Shown piece by piece: positions 26,661 to 35,373 of a stretch of 64,000 nt of DNA. This stretch comes from Lentilactobacillus kefiri (lineage in GTDB: Bacteria; Bacillota; Bacilli; Lactobacillales; Lactobacillaceae). Below the pieces are notes generated by a model. That model was not told the origin of the DNA, searched no databases, and saw only the letters and a program-made list of their open reading frames with translations. How positions within the stretch are numbered: position 1 is the first letter of the stretch; every line of letters starts with the position of its first letter. Made by a program: the position numbers and the translations under genes. The DNA lies in contig NZ_BJVK01000001.1 of the NCBI RefSeq assembly GCF_007989105.1, positions 1 through 64,000 on the forward strand, read 5' to 3'.

Positions 26661-27860
26661 ATGGGAAAATCAATTGCAATTAACGCTGGTAGTTCTACTT
26701 TGAAGTACAAATTGTTCCAAATGCCCGAAGAAAAGGTTCTTTCAAGCGGTGCTATTGATAGAATTGGTTTGGGTGCATCAGAAGTTTCTATCAAGTACGG
26801 CGACGGTAAAAAGTTCAAAGATACTGAAGATATTGACAACCACGAACAAGCTATTCAACTTGTTCTTGATAAACTGTTAAGCCTGGATATCATTAAGGAC
26901 TACAACGAAATTACCGGTGTTGGTCACCGAATCGTTGCCGGAGGTGAACTCTTTCCTGATTCAGTTGTCATCGATGATGATGTTATCAAGAAGATTGAAT
27001 CATTAACTGAGTTTGCACCACTTCATGAACCTGCTGCATTACTTGGAATCAAGGCGTTCAAGAAGATTCTCCCTAACACGATTAGTGTCGCTGTATTTGA
27101 TACTTCATTCCATACCACACTTCCTGAAGTCAACTACATGTACAGTTTGCCTTACGAATATTACCAAAAGTATCAAGTTCGTAAGTATGGTGCTCACGGA
27201 ACCAGCTACCGTTATGTTTCTGCTCGGGCAGCTGCTTTATTGGGCAAACCATTAAAAGACTTGAAGTTAATTGTTCTTCATTTGGGTGCCGGTGCTTCAA
27301 TCGACGCGATTAAAGACGGCAAGTCATTTGATACTTCAATGGGCTTCTCACCAGTTGCCGGAATTACAATGGCAACTCGTTCTGGTGATGTTGATCCTTC
27401 AGCATTACAATATGTCATGCAAAAGGCCGGCATTAAAGACATGGATGAAATGGTTGATATTTTGAACCATAAGTCAGGTCTTGTCGGTGTATCTGGTGTT
27501 TCTGCAGATATGCGTGAAATTGAAGGCGTTATGAAGACCAACCACCGAGCAATGCTTGCCCGTGAAATCTTCAAGAATCGAATCATTCGTTACATTGGTA
27601 GTTACATTGCCGAAATGGGTGGCATTGATGCTTTGGTATTTACCGCCGGAATTGGTGAAAATGATATTATGATTCGTCAGGAAGTTACTGACAAGTTGGG
27701 TTACTTTGGTATTAAGGTTGATCCTGAAAAGAATAATATTCGCGGCGAAGAACGTGATTTATCCGCTGCCGGTTCAACTGTTAAGACATTGTTGATTCCA
27801 ACCAATGAGGAATTAATGATCGTTCGAGACATTGAAAGATTACGTAAGGACCAAAAGTAA
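26661..27860 (+). CDS. ackA: Acetate kinase
   Basis: AckA converts acetyl phosphate and ADP to acetate and ATP, the main ATP-yielding step when lactobacilli have an electron acceptor or use phosphoketolase. The 399-residue protein has INAGSSTLKYKLF, VGHRIVAGGE, VAVFDTSFHTTLP, HLGAGASI and FTAGIGEND, all characteristic of the family. The usual NAGSSS is NAGSST here. It follows ytxK by 46 bases and is closed by a strong terminator. Confidence 0.97.
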   Translation: MGKSIAINAGSSTLKYKLFQMPEEKVLSSGAIDRIGLGASEVSIKYGDGKKFKDTEDIDNHEQAIQLVLDKLLSLDIIKDYNEITGVGHRIVAGGELFPDSVVIDDDVIKKIESLTEFAPLHEPAALLGIKAFKKILPNTISVAVFDTSFHTTLPEVNYMYSLPYEYYQKYQVRKYGAHGTSYRYVSARAAALLGKPLKDLKLIVLHLGAGASIDAIKDGKSFDTSMGFSPVAGITMATRSGDVDPSALQYVMQKAGIKDMDEMVDILNHKSGLVGVSGVSADMREIEGVMKTNHRAMLAREIFKNRIIRYIGSYIAEMGGIDALVFTAGIGENDIMIRQEVTDKLGYFGIKVDPEKNNIRGEERDLSAAGSTVKTLLIPTNEELMIVRDIERLRKDQK

Positions 27861-27882
27861 TTTCTGATCGATAATCTATAAC

Positions 27883-27922
27883 ACAATCAACGGCCGTGAT
27901 AACAAATCACGGCCATTGTTTT
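27883..27922 (+). terminator. Terminator after ackA
   Basis: ACGGCCGTGAT pairs with ATCACGGCC across AACAA; the stem extends through CAAT/ATTG and is followed by TTTT. Confidence 0.85.
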
Positions 27923-27963
27923 AGAATCATGACAATGAGATTAAATAGAAATGGAGGCACAGT

Positions 27964-29346
27964 GTGGAAAAACAAGAAGACGACAATCAACTGTCCCGGG
28001 GCCTCAAAAATCGACATGTTCAATTAATTGCACTTGGTGGAACAATTGGAACTGGATTGTTTCTGGGTGCCGGCCAATCAATTCATTTGGCTGGACCCTC
28101 GATTATATTGGCATATGGAATTGCCGGCTTAGCGTGTTTTCTGCTGATGAGAGCACTTGGTGAATTGTTAGTGTCCGATGTAGAAAGTAATTCATTTGTG
28201 TTTTTCATTAAAAAATATTTAGGTGAAAAAATGGGCTTTGTGATCGGCTGGACTTATTGGATGTGTTGGATCGCAATTGCCATGGCAGAAGTGACTGCCT
28301 CGGGATTATACGTCCAGTTTTGGTTTCCAAACATCCCAATCTGGCTAACGGGGCTAGTCCTGCTATTGATTTTGTTCATCATTAACATTGTGGCTGTATC
28401 GGCGTTTGGGGAGACTGAATTTTGGCTGGCAATTATTAAAATCGTCGCCATCGTTGCCCTGATTTTGATTGGAATTGTCCTGGTTGCAATTCACTACAAG
28501 ACGCCATATGGTCATGCGTCACTTATGAACGTTGTTGACGGTGGTTTCTTCGCCACCGGAGCAAAAGGGTTTGTTTTATCATTTCAAATGGTCCTCTTTA
28601 GTTTTGCCGGAATTGAAATGATCGGGATGACTGCCTCTGAAACCCAGGATCCCTTGGTGACAATTCCAAAGAGTATCAATGAAGTCCCAACCCGGGTGCT
28701 CTTGTTTTATATCGGTTCATTGCTTGCCTTAATGAGTATTTTCCCATGGCAGCATGTATCGCCAACTTCAAGCCCCTTTGTTCAGGTGTTTGCCGGTGTT
28801 GGAATTCGATCGGCCGCGGTGATTATCAACTTTGTGGTTTTAACCGCTGCTATCTCAGCATGTAACAGTTCACTGTTTACAACGGGGAGAATGTTGTTTT
28901 CCCTGACGTATAACGGTAAATCGAAATTCAGTCAGAAAGTTGGCTCACTATCTCGGAGACAGATTCCCTTTAACGCAATTCTGTTTTCAACAGCCGTGAT
29001 TGCGGTGATTGTTTTGCTGAGTATTATGATGCCTGGGGATGTCTTCTCATTTATTTCCAGTGTTGCAACGACTTGTTTCCTGTTTGTGTGGGGAATGATT
29101 GTGTTGGCTCATTTGAAATATCGAAGAAGCATCCAAAAGGCTGGCAGGGAGAAAAAGCTGAAATTTAAGATGCCACTTTTCCCGTTGACTGACTACTTTG
29201 TTTTGATCTTTATGGTCTTTGTCGCATTCGTCTTAACACTTAAAACTGATACTTTGATTGCGCTGGTAGGGTCGGTTATCTGGCTGATTGGGTTATTTGT
29301 ATTTAAAAGCCTGACCGATAAAGTTAAAGACATAGAAGAAGAATGA
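27964..29346 (+). CDS. Amino acid permease (APC superfamily)
   Basis: A 460-residue integral membrane protein with 12 hydrophobic segments. The first helix has the substrate-binding loop GGTIGTGLFLGAG, the hallmark of the AAT family of APC transporters, and the region FSFAGIEMIGMTASETQDP fits helix 6. Such carriers import amino acids with protons. The exact substrate cannot be read from sequence; lysine, proline/GABA or aromatic amino acids are possible. GTG 27964 follows GGAGG by 5 bases. It is a single gene between two terminators. Confidence 0.88.
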   Translation: MEKQEDDNQLSRGLKNRHVQLIALGGTIGTGLFLGAGQSIHLAGPSIILAYGIAGLACFLLMRALGELLVSDVESNSFVFFIKKYLGEKMGFVIGWTYWMCWIAIAMAEVTASGLYVQFWFPNIPIWLTGLVLLLILFIINIVAVSAFGETEFWLAIIKIVAIVALILIGIVLVAIHYKTPYGHASLMNVVDGGFFATGAKGFVLSFQMVLFSFAGIEMIGMTASETQDPLVTIPKSINEVPTRVLLFYIGSLLALMSIFPWQHVSPTSSPFVQVFAGVGIRSAAVIINFVVLTAAISACNSSLFTTGRMLFSLTYNGKSKFSQKVGSLSRRQIPFNAILFSTAVIAVIVLLSIMMPGDVFSFISSVATTCFLFVWGMIVLAHLKYRRSIQKAGREKKLKFKMPLFPLTDYFVLIFMVFVAFVLTLKTDTLIALVGSVIWLIGLFVFKSLTDKVKDIEEE

Positions 29347-29352
29347 TCAATT

Positions 29353-29380
29353 GCCAGGGCGTTATTGTCCTGGCTTTCTT
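29353..29380 (+). terminator. Terminator after the permease gene
   Basis: GCCAGG pairs with CCTGGC across ten bases and runs into TTTCTT. Confidence 0.7.
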
Positions 29381-29412
29381 ATTGGTTTGAGAATACTTTC
29401 TAATTACTAAAT

Positions 29413-29441
29413 TTGTCTTGGGTGGTATCATTAATGATATA
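29413..29441 (+). promoter_or_regulatory. Possible promoter for the 29468-33510 gene group
   Basis: TTGTCT (29413-29418) and GATATA (29436-29441) are 17 bases apart. Both boxes are imperfect. Confidence 0.4.
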
Positions 29442-29467
29442 ACTTATGTACGAAAGAAGACCTGTTC

Positions 29468-30076
29468 ATGCAATTTTTTACTGCTGACACGCATTTTTTT
29501 CATGAACGCTTGCTGGGAATGAGCGAATTTGCTCCACGGCCATTTTTAACAGTGGAGGACATGAACGAAACCATTATTAAAAATTGGAATCGCCGAGTTG
29601 GTGAAAACGATGTCGTCTATCATCTGGGGGATATTGCAATTTTGCATACCCGACCAGAAAAAGTTGCTTTGGAAAAAATCTTTGAGGTATTGGATCAATT
29701 AAATGGCCGCCTGGTTTTAATCAAAGGCAACCATGATTCACGGGCTTTATTCAAATATTTGGAAAAGCATAATCACCCCGTTGGCAATCATCAGAAATTT
29801 GAATTTCACGATGTCGGCGTCCTGATTAAAATGAATCATCGTCAGTATTATATGACCCACTACCCAATGATGATGGGAATTGTCAAACAGATTATCAATT
29901 TACACGGCCACATTCATCACTATGCGGTCCCAATCAAGGAGAACATCAATGTTGGTGTTGATACTCCGGAAACTGATTATCTTAAGAAAAAGCCACCTTT
30001 TGGAACCCCATTTTCTCAAGCTGAAATTGAAGAAATGGTTGAAGGAAAGGCCACGGATTTCGCAAAACGACATTAA
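29468..30076 (+). CDS. Calcineurin-like metallophosphoesterase
   Basis: A 202-residue cytoplasmic phosphoesterase. Metal ligands can be seen as ADTHFFH (Asp-x-His), YHLGDIA (Gly-Asp), IKGNHDS (Asn-His), MTHYP (His) and LHGHIH (His-x-His). Length and motif spacing fit the small phosphoesterases often annotated after an E. coli homologue of unknown role. The substrate is unknown. It begins a group of same-strand genes with short gaps (yunD, yutD, yutF-type). Confidence 0.85.
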   Translation: MQFFTADTHFFHERLLGMSEFAPRPFLTVEDMNETIIKNWNRRVGENDVVYHLGDIAILHTRPEKVALEKIFEVLDQLNGRLVLIKGNHDSRALFKYLEKHNHPVGNHQKFEFHDVGVLIKMNHRQYYMTHYPMMMGIVKQIINLHGHIHHYAVPIKENINVGVDTPETDYLKKKPPFGTPFSQAEIEEMVEGKATDFAKRH

Positions 30077-30097
30077 TTAAACGGATTGGATGGTTTG

Positions 30098-31489
30098 ATG
30101 ACTGAGAAATTAACAATATTACACACCAATGATTTACATTCTCATTTTGAAAATTGGCCGCGTATTCGAAAATTTATTACCGATCGACGAGCAGAGTTGG
30201 AAAAACAGCCCAATTCTTCTGTGATCACAGTCGATTTGGGGGATGCGGTTGACCGCGTTCACCCCTTAACCGAGGTCACAAATGGGAAGGCGAACGTTGA
30301 ACTGCTTAACCAGGTTCACTATGACGCGGTTACAATTGGGAACAATGAAGGCCTGACAAATAGTCATGAACAGTTGGATGAGCTGTATGACGATGCCAAC
30401 TTTGATGTTATTTTGGGTAACATTTTGGATAATACGACAAAACTGCTGCCTAAATGGTCAAAGCCAAGCAAAATTATCACAACGCCTCAAAAGACTCGCG
30501 TCCTGTTGATTGGGCTGACGGCGCCATATCTATTGACGTATCCGATCCTTGGATGGCAGCCCCTGAAGCCTGAAAATGTTTTGCCAAAAATCTTAGCTGA
30601 TAATGAAGGTAAGTACGATGTTTGTGTGCTGCTTTCTCATCTCGGCTTGCCGACAGACCGCATACTGGCCAGAAAGTTTCCGAAACTGGACGTCATTATC
30701 GGTGCCCACACCCATCATTTGTTGGTTCACGGTGAAAAAATTAATAATTCCTTATTGGCCGCCGCAGAAAAATGGGGACACTATATCGGTGAGATTACTT
30801 TGGAGCTTAATGATTCCCACCAGATTGTTTCCAGCAAGGCAGAAGTTGTCAAAACATCGACGCTACCGGTTGAGCCGGGGGATGATGCCGAAATTAAAGA
30901 ATATGAAGAACACGGTGAAAAGCTGCTGGCTCGCAATAAGCTGGCCCGGATTAAGACGCCGATGACAACCAATTTAGTTGGTCATTCCCGGTTGGTAAAT
31001 GAGGGCTTGCATGCGATAATGGAAAAGGCTGGCACAAAAGCTGGTATTTTGAGTTCCGGTTTATTTTTAACCGATTTACCAGCCGGAATTGTCGACCGCA
31101 ATCAGCTGCATCAAATGCTCCCACATGCCATGCACGTTATGCGGGTCACATTGGATGGATATAACCTTTGGCGGCTGATTAAAGAAATGGAAAAGAATAA
31201 GAACTTCTTGACCAAGTTCCCACAAAAAGGAATGGGCTTTCGTGGAAAGTACTTCGGCCAGCTGCATTTTGAAGGGCTGAGGTTTGATCAGGATGCCGGC
31301 CAACTATTCTTCCATGAAGAATTGGTTTCACCTGCCAAAACTTATCAGGTTGCAATGCCTGACCACTATCTTTTCATTCCATTCTTTCCAACATTAAGTA
31401 TTATTGGCCATAATGAAATTTTGTATGATGAAAATTTACGGGATGTTTTTGGTGATTACCTCGCCAAACATTACCCATTAACACAGTGA
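30098..31489 (+). CDS. yunD: Bifunctional metallophosphatase / 5'-nucleotidase (YunD family)
   Basis: A 463-residue cytoplasmic member of the UshA family without signal peptide. The N-terminal metallophosphoesterase domain has HTNDLHSHFEN, GDAVDR, IGNNEG (where most relatives have GNHE), LSHLG and GAHTHH. The C-terminal domain resembles the 5'-nucleotidase substrate domain. Bacillus YunD is the closest analogue; the physiological substrate is unsettled. ATG 30098 is preferred over a TTG 12 bases upstream. It precedes yutD by 13 bases. Confidence 0.87.
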   Translation: MTEKLTILHTNDLHSHFENWPRIRKFITDRRAELEKQPNSSVITVDLGDAVDRVHPLTEVTNGKANVELLNQVHYDAVTIGNNEGLTNSHEQLDELYDDANFDVILGNILDNTTKLLPKWSKPSKIITTPQKTRVLLIGLTAPYLLTYPILGWQPLKPENVLPKILADNEGKYDVCVLLSHLGLPTDRILARKFPKLDVIIGAHTHHLLVHGEKINNSLLAAAEKWGHYIGEITLELNDSHQIVSSKAEVVKTSTLPVEPGDDAEIKEYEEHGEKLLARNKLARIKTPMTTNLVGHSRLVNEGLHAIMEKAGTKAGILSSGLFLTDLPAGIVDRNQLHQMLPHAMHVMRVTLDGYNLWRLIKEMEKNKNFLTKFPQKGMGFRGKYFGQLHFEGLRFDQDAGQLFFHEELVSPAKTYQVAMPDHYLFIPFFPTLSIIGHNEILYDENLRDVFGDYLAKHYPLTQ

Positions 31490-31502
31490 AAGGAGGGCTA
31501 TT

Positions 31503-32084
31503 GTGGATAGAAAAACTTTAGACGATTTGGTTGCGGAACAGGATGCCAAGCGTAAACCGCTGGCACGCATTACCAAAGTTTCAGAAACCGAGTTCTTGAT
31601 CAATGATCATAAATATGAGTTGGATACCGACCATACTGATGGTTTTGATTTTAACGAGTTTGTTCGCCGTTACAATCCAGCTCTTAGCCAATATGATTAC
31701 ATCATTGGTGACTGGGGATATGGTAAGTTGCGCCTACGAGGATTCTTTAATGATGATCGAACTGAAACATCTGGTCCGTTCATCTCTTCACTGAACGATT
31801 ATATTCTGGAAGATGTCAACTTTGGGGCTGCTTACTTTGTCATCCATAACTTGGAGGCACGGCCGGTTATTCGAAAATCTCGGAATAATCGCAGCAATCA
31901 CCGTTCGAATCGAAAGCGAAACTCGCACAATCGATCCAATCATCGTAATCGTCGAAACCATGCTTTTGAAGAGAAAAAGGTTAGTTCTCACAGGCCGTCC
32001 ATCGAAAAGCGCAAGCACATGGTGGTCAAAGCCGAAGAAAAGTCCGAAAAACACCATTTCATTATTCGTGAGAGTAAAAATTAA
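31503..32084 (+). CDS. yutD: YutD family protein (DUF1027) with long basic tail
   Basis: The first 120 residues match the YutD/DUF1027 fold (FNEFVRRYNPALSQYDYIIGDWGYGKLRLRGF). From about residue 125 to the end a tail very rich in Arg, Asn, Ser, His and later Lys follows. Bacillus YutD is about 100 residues, so the tail is an added, probably disordered, nucleic-acid-binding-like part. GTG 31503 follows AAGGAGGG by 5 bases. The function of the family is unknown. Confidence 0.87.
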   Translation: MDRKTLDDLVAEQDAKRKPLARITKVSETEFLINDHKYELDTDHTDGFDFNEFVRRYNPALSQYDYIIGDWGYGKLRLRGFFNDDRTETSGPFISSLNDYILEDVNFGAAYFVIHNLEARPVIRKSRNNRSNHRSNRKRNSHNRSNHRNRRNHAFEEKKVSSHRPSIEKRKHMVVKAEEKSEKHHFIIRESKN

Positions 32085-32101
32085 TTAGAAGGATTGACTT
32101 G

Positions 32102-32875
32102 ATGAAAAAATATAAAGGATATTTCATCGATCTTGATGGAACAGTTTATGCCGGCAAAAAACGGATCCCGGCTGCCAAGCGGTTCATCGAACGGCTGCAG
32201 CAGGCGGAAATCCCATTTTTGTTTGTAACCAACAATTCCACTCAGCTGCCACGTGACGTGGTCAAAAATCTTGCTGATAATCATGACATCCATGTAAAAC
32301 CTGAAAACGTTTATACATCGGGAATGGCGACTGTCGATTTCATGAATGAACATAAGCATGTTGAGTCACCATCGGTTTATATTGTTGGTGAAATCGGCTT
32401 GAAGCAAGTGATTCTCGCAAATCATTATCGCTTGGATGCTGACCATCCTGACTACGTTGTGGTGGGACTTGATTCCGACTTAACCTACGAGAAGCTCTCA
32501 GAGGCCGTATTAGCCGTTCGAAGCGGTTCAACGTTTATTGGTACCAATCCGGATACAAACATTCCCAAAGAGCGCGGAATGATGCCTGGTGCCGGTTCCG
32601 TCGTGAAGTTTGTTGAATATGCGACTCAAACCGAGCCAATCATGATTGGCAAACCCAAGGCGCGGATTATTGACAGTGCGATTAAGAAAATTGGTTTGGA
32701 AAAAAGTGATGTTTTGATGGTTGGCGATAACTACAACACCGATATTAAGGCAGGGATTAATGCTGACGTCGATACACTGCTGGTTTATACCGGATTATCA
32801 ACCAAGGAGCAGGTGGCTAAGGAAACGATACAACCAACTTACCAAATTGATTCCCTGGATGATTGGCGGCTTTAA
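32102..32875 (+). CDS. yutF: HAD-superfamily phosphatase, subfamily IIA (YutF type)
   Basis: A 257-residue HAD phosphatase. Motif I is FIDLDGTVYAG, motif II is VTNNST, the motif III lysine is in IGKPKARI, and motif IV is MVGDNYNTDI, with the cap domain in between. This is the NagD-like/TIGR01457 group, which acts on small sugar phosphates or nucleotides; the substrate is unknown. I start at ATG 32102, one codon after a TTG. yunD-yutD-yutF is a conserved neighbourhood. Confidence 0.9.
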   Translation: MKKYKGYFIDLDGTVYAGKKRIPAAKRFIERLQQAEIPFLFVTNNSTQLPRDVVKNLADNHDIHVKPENVYTSGMATVDFMNEHKHVESPSVYIVGEIGLKQVILANHYRLDADHPDYVVVGLDSDLTYEKLSEAVLAVRSGSTFIGTNPDTNIPKERGMMPGAGSVVKFVEYATQTEPIMIGKPKARIIDSAIKKIGLEKSDVLMVGDNYNTDIKAGINADVDTLLVYTGLSTKEQVAKETIQPTYQIDSLDDWRL

Positions 32876-32877
32876 GA

Positions 32878-33510
32878 TTGAAATTACTTGGGAAACAAAG
32901 TATGTATGGCGTTATGATATTTCTGGCCTGCCTGGCGTTGGCAATCTTTTTGACGGTTAACAGTATTTGGCTGTTTGATATCAATATTCACGCGTTGAAA
33001 TTGACGAAAGCCACTGGATTGCGACCTTCGCAAATGCATCAGGACTATGTCAGAATCATTCAGTACCTGCAGCTGCCGTGGGTCTCGTCATTGAAATTTC
33101 ATTTCTTTGCCAGCTCAGATAAGGGGCTCCAACATTTTCGCGACGTTAAAAGCCTGATTATGCTGAATAACGTTGTGGGCATTGTGTTGGTGCCTGTCAG
33201 TGGTTATCTGCTTCATCAACTAAATAAAAAATCACTAACTTGGCTGTTGATCACACCGATTAAGGTGATCGTGACAGTTTCGTTAGTGATTGTCGCATTA
33301 ATGTTCGTTAATTTTGAACAGGTCTTTATCGCGTTTCATGAGATTCTGTTTAGAAATCAGGATTGGATTTTTGATCCAAGCTCGGATCCCGTTATCAATA
33401 TGCTGCCGGACACATTCTTTTTGGAATGTTTCCTGCTGTTCTTCGGGTTCTTTTTCGGGGCCCTTGGAATCATTTACTGGATGAGCCGAAAGTCCCTGCG
33501 AAAGACGTGA
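32878..33510 (+). CDS. TIGR01906 family integral membrane protein
   Basis: A membrane protein of about 210 residues with four hydrophobic segments (about residues 12-30, 98-118, 125-148 and 180-203) and a long extracytoplasmic loop. It fits the TIGR01906 group of lactobacillal and streptococcal proteins without known function, which usually follows the YutF-type phosphatase. The start is uncertain: TTG 32878 has a GGCGG sequence 8 bases upstream, TTG 32863 would add five residues and overlap the previous gene. Confidence 0.75.
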   Translation: MKLLGKQSMYGVMIFLACLALAIFLTVNSIWLFDINIHALKLTKATGLRPSQMHQDYVRIIQYLQLPWVSSLKFHFFASSDKGLQHFRDVKSLIMLNNVVGIVLVPVSGYLLHQLNKKSLTWLLITPIKVIVTVSLVIVALMFVNFEQVFIAFHEILFRNQDWIFDPSSDPVINMLPDTFFLECFLLFFGFFFGALGIIYWMSRKSLRKT

Positions 33511-33518
33511 AGCTAAAT

Positions 33519-33707
33519 TTACGCTGGGTCTTTCATCAAAATCCAGAGAATTAGGTAAGCAATGATCCCCGGGAAAAATGGGGTGAATGCCAAGATGACA
33601 AAGATAACCCGTGCCAGGGTTGGATTCCATTGAAAGTGTTCAGAGAGGCCGCCGATGACACCGGCAAATACTTTGTTGGTTGCTGAACGATGGATATTAA
33701 TCTTCAA
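33519..33707 (-). CDS. PspC domain protein
   Basis: A 62-residue protein consisting of one PspC domain: a cytoplasmic start INIHRSATNKVFAGVIGGLSEHF and one transmembrane helix (FVILAFTPFFPGIIAYLILWI). PspC domains sense or relay membrane stress. I start at TTG 33707, 9 bases after GGAG, which gives the normal length; upstream ATG codons would add a basic leader without family support. It is the only minus-strand gene in this part. Confidence 0.85.
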   Translation of the reverse strand: MKINIHRSATNKVFAGVIGGLSEHFQWNPTLARVIFVILAFTPFFPGIIAYLILWILMKDPA

Positions 33708-33764
33708 AATAATCATCTCCAAATGTTTTAATTTATATTTAAACTTACTATAACTAATTCGCAT

Positions 33765-33792
33765 TTGCATTGCAATTATGCTATATTATTAT
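33765..33792 (+). promoter_or_regulatory. Possible promoter for the small gene at 33825
   Basis: TTGCAT (33765-33770) and TATTAT (33787-33792) are 16 bases apart, 32 bases before the ATG. Confidence 0.45.
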
Positions 33793-33824
33793 GTTGTACA
33801 AAGGAAATAACTAGGAGAATTTTA

Positions 33825-34076
33825 ATGTTAACTATTAATGTAAATGGAAATTTAGGGAACCAAGAAGTTGTCCTATCTGACAATTCAGTTGGAACGTTAA
33901 CAGGTGCCAGAGTATTTGGTTCCGCAATGAGTGGCAACCAAGTCGTTCAATGGACATTTATCTCTACCGGACATCAACACGAAGGCTTTGTATACGCCGG
34001 TGAACTGATGGAAGGTTTAGTTATTCAGTCAATGAATGGTAATGATGTTTACCAAATTCATTTCACGAATAAATAA
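33825..34076 (+). CDS. Small conserved-looking protein of unknown function
   Basis: An 83-residue protein starting at ATG 33825 with AGGAG 9 bases upstream. It has no signal peptide or membrane helix and looks all-beta, with alternating hydrophobic residues, many Gly, Asn and Val, and almost no Lys or Arg before the last residues. I do not recognise the family. It has its own probable promoter and terminator. The intact frame, good ribosome site and codon use like its neighbours support a real gene. Confidence 0.7.
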   Translation: MLTINVNGNLGNQEVVLSDNSVGTLTGARVFGSAMSGNQVVQWTFISTGHQHEGFVYAGELMEGLVIQSMNGNDVYQIHFTNK

Positions 34077-34101
34077 TCATTAACAATAAGCTGCATACAT
34101 A

Positions 34102-34146
34102 ATGAGACTGGATATTGATTTCAAATATTCAGTCTCATTCTTTCTT
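34102..34146 (+). terminator. Terminator hairpin between the small gene and mvaS
   Basis: AATGAGACTG pairs with CAGTCTCATT across a 17-base AT-rich loop and is followed by the broken T tract CTTTCTT. It ends only 14 bases before the mvaS ATG, so it may work as an attenuator. Confidence 0.7.
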
Positions 34147-34159
34147 AAAGGAGATTATT

Positions 34160-35326
34160 ATGAAAATTGGAATTGACAAGATTGGCTTTTTTACTTCAAA
34201 TTATTATTTGGATATGGTTGATTTGGCCAACGCCCGAGGAGAAGATCCGAATAAATATCTGATCGGAATCGGCCAAAAACAACAAGCGGTCATTCCACCA
34301 ACCCAAGACGTTGTGACGATGGCGGCGAATGCGGCGGAGAAAATATTAACTGATGAAGACAAGCAGTCAATTGACATGGTCGTGTTCGGTACTGAAACCG
34401 GTGTCGACAATTCCAAATCAGCAGCTATTTACGTGCAGTCGCTGCTTGGCATTTCCAGCAGTGCCCGTTCGTTTGAAATCAAACAGGCTTGTTATGGTGG
34501 AACGGCAGGCGTCCAGATGGCAGCTGATCACATCGCCATGCACCCGGACAGTAAGGTATTGGTGTTGGCAGCCGACATTGCCAGATATGGGATTAAAACG
34601 CCGGGTGAAGTGACCCAGGGTGGTGGTGCAATCGCAATGTTGCTCAGCGTTGATCCTAGAATTCTGGTTTTGGATAACCAAAGCGCCTTTCATTCTGAAA
34701 ATATTATGGACTTTTGGCGCCCATTTTATAAACGGGAGGCCATTGTCGACGGTCATTATTCGACAGATATTTACATTGATTTCTTCAATAAGACTTTCAA
34801 AGATTACTGTGATAAATTTGGCCGTTCTTTGACCGATTTTTCAGCATTGGTCTATCACTTGCCATTTACAAAGATGGGGTTAAAAGCCTTGAGAACAGTC
34901 GTTGATGACAGTCCGCATTCACAAAAATTATTAAAAGCTTTTGATCAATCCAAGCAGTACAATGCCCATGTCGGGAATTTATATACCGGTTCGCTTTATC
35001 TAAGCTTATTGTCACTTTTATCAAATTCCACCGATCTGCATGCGAATGACAGAATTGGGCTCTTCAGCTATGGTTCGGGTGCCCAGGGCGAGTTTTATAG
35101 CGCTACAATTGCTGAAACAATGGATTCACGCCGATTAGCCAGCCAAGTTGATAGCGTCTTATCTGATCGGATCAAACTTTCAGTTCCGGAATATGAAAAA
35201 ATGTATGCTGATGGTTTGCCAATTAACGGTGGCAATGTTACATTTGATGCTGCCAATGATCACAGCCGGTTCGTGTTGCTCGGTAGAAAGGCTGATCAGC
35301 TGGTTTATAAAGATCAGCAGGCATAA
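34160..35326 (+). CDS. mvaS: Hydroxymethylglutaryl-CoA synthase
   Basis: MvaS condenses acetyl-CoA with acetoacetyl-CoA in the mevalonate pathway, which lactobacilli use for isoprenoids such as undecaprenol. The 388-residue protein has Glu79 in GTETG, the nucleophile Cys111 in IKQACYGG, and the His of VYHLPFTK. I start at ATG 34160, 7 bases after AAAGGAG; the longer frame runs through the upstream hairpin. It is monocistronic and convergent with lexA. uppS at 44.5 kb uses products of this pathway. Confidence 0.96.
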   Translation: MKIGIDKIGFFTSNYYLDMVDLANARGEDPNKYLIGIGQKQQAVIPPTQDVVTMAANAAEKILTDEDKQSIDMVVFGTETGVDNSKSAAIYVQSLLGISSSARSFEIKQACYGGTAGVQMAADHIAMHPDSKVLVLAADIARYGIKTPGEVTQGGGAIAMLLSVDPRILVLDNQSAFHSENIMDFWRPFYKREAIVDGHYSTDIYIDFFNKTFKDYCDKFGRSLTDFSALVYHLPFTKMGLKALRTVVDDSPHSQKLLKAFDQSKQYNAHVGNLYTGSLYLSLLSLLSNSTDLHANDRIGLFSYGSGAQGEFYSATIAETMDSRRLASQVDSVLSDRIKLSVPEYEKMYADGLPINGGNVTFDAANDHSRFVLLGRKADQLVYKDQQA

Positions 35327-35359
35327 AAAAAGTTTGACCAACAAATCTGCTGGTCAAAC
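35326..35359 (-). terminator. Terminator after lexA (minus strand)
   Basis: GTTTGACCA pairs with TGGTCAAAC; on the minus strand the hairpin is followed by seven T residues. It overlaps the end of mvaS and has no T tract on the plus strand. Confidence 0.8.
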
Positions 35360-35373
35360 ATTCAGTAAACATA

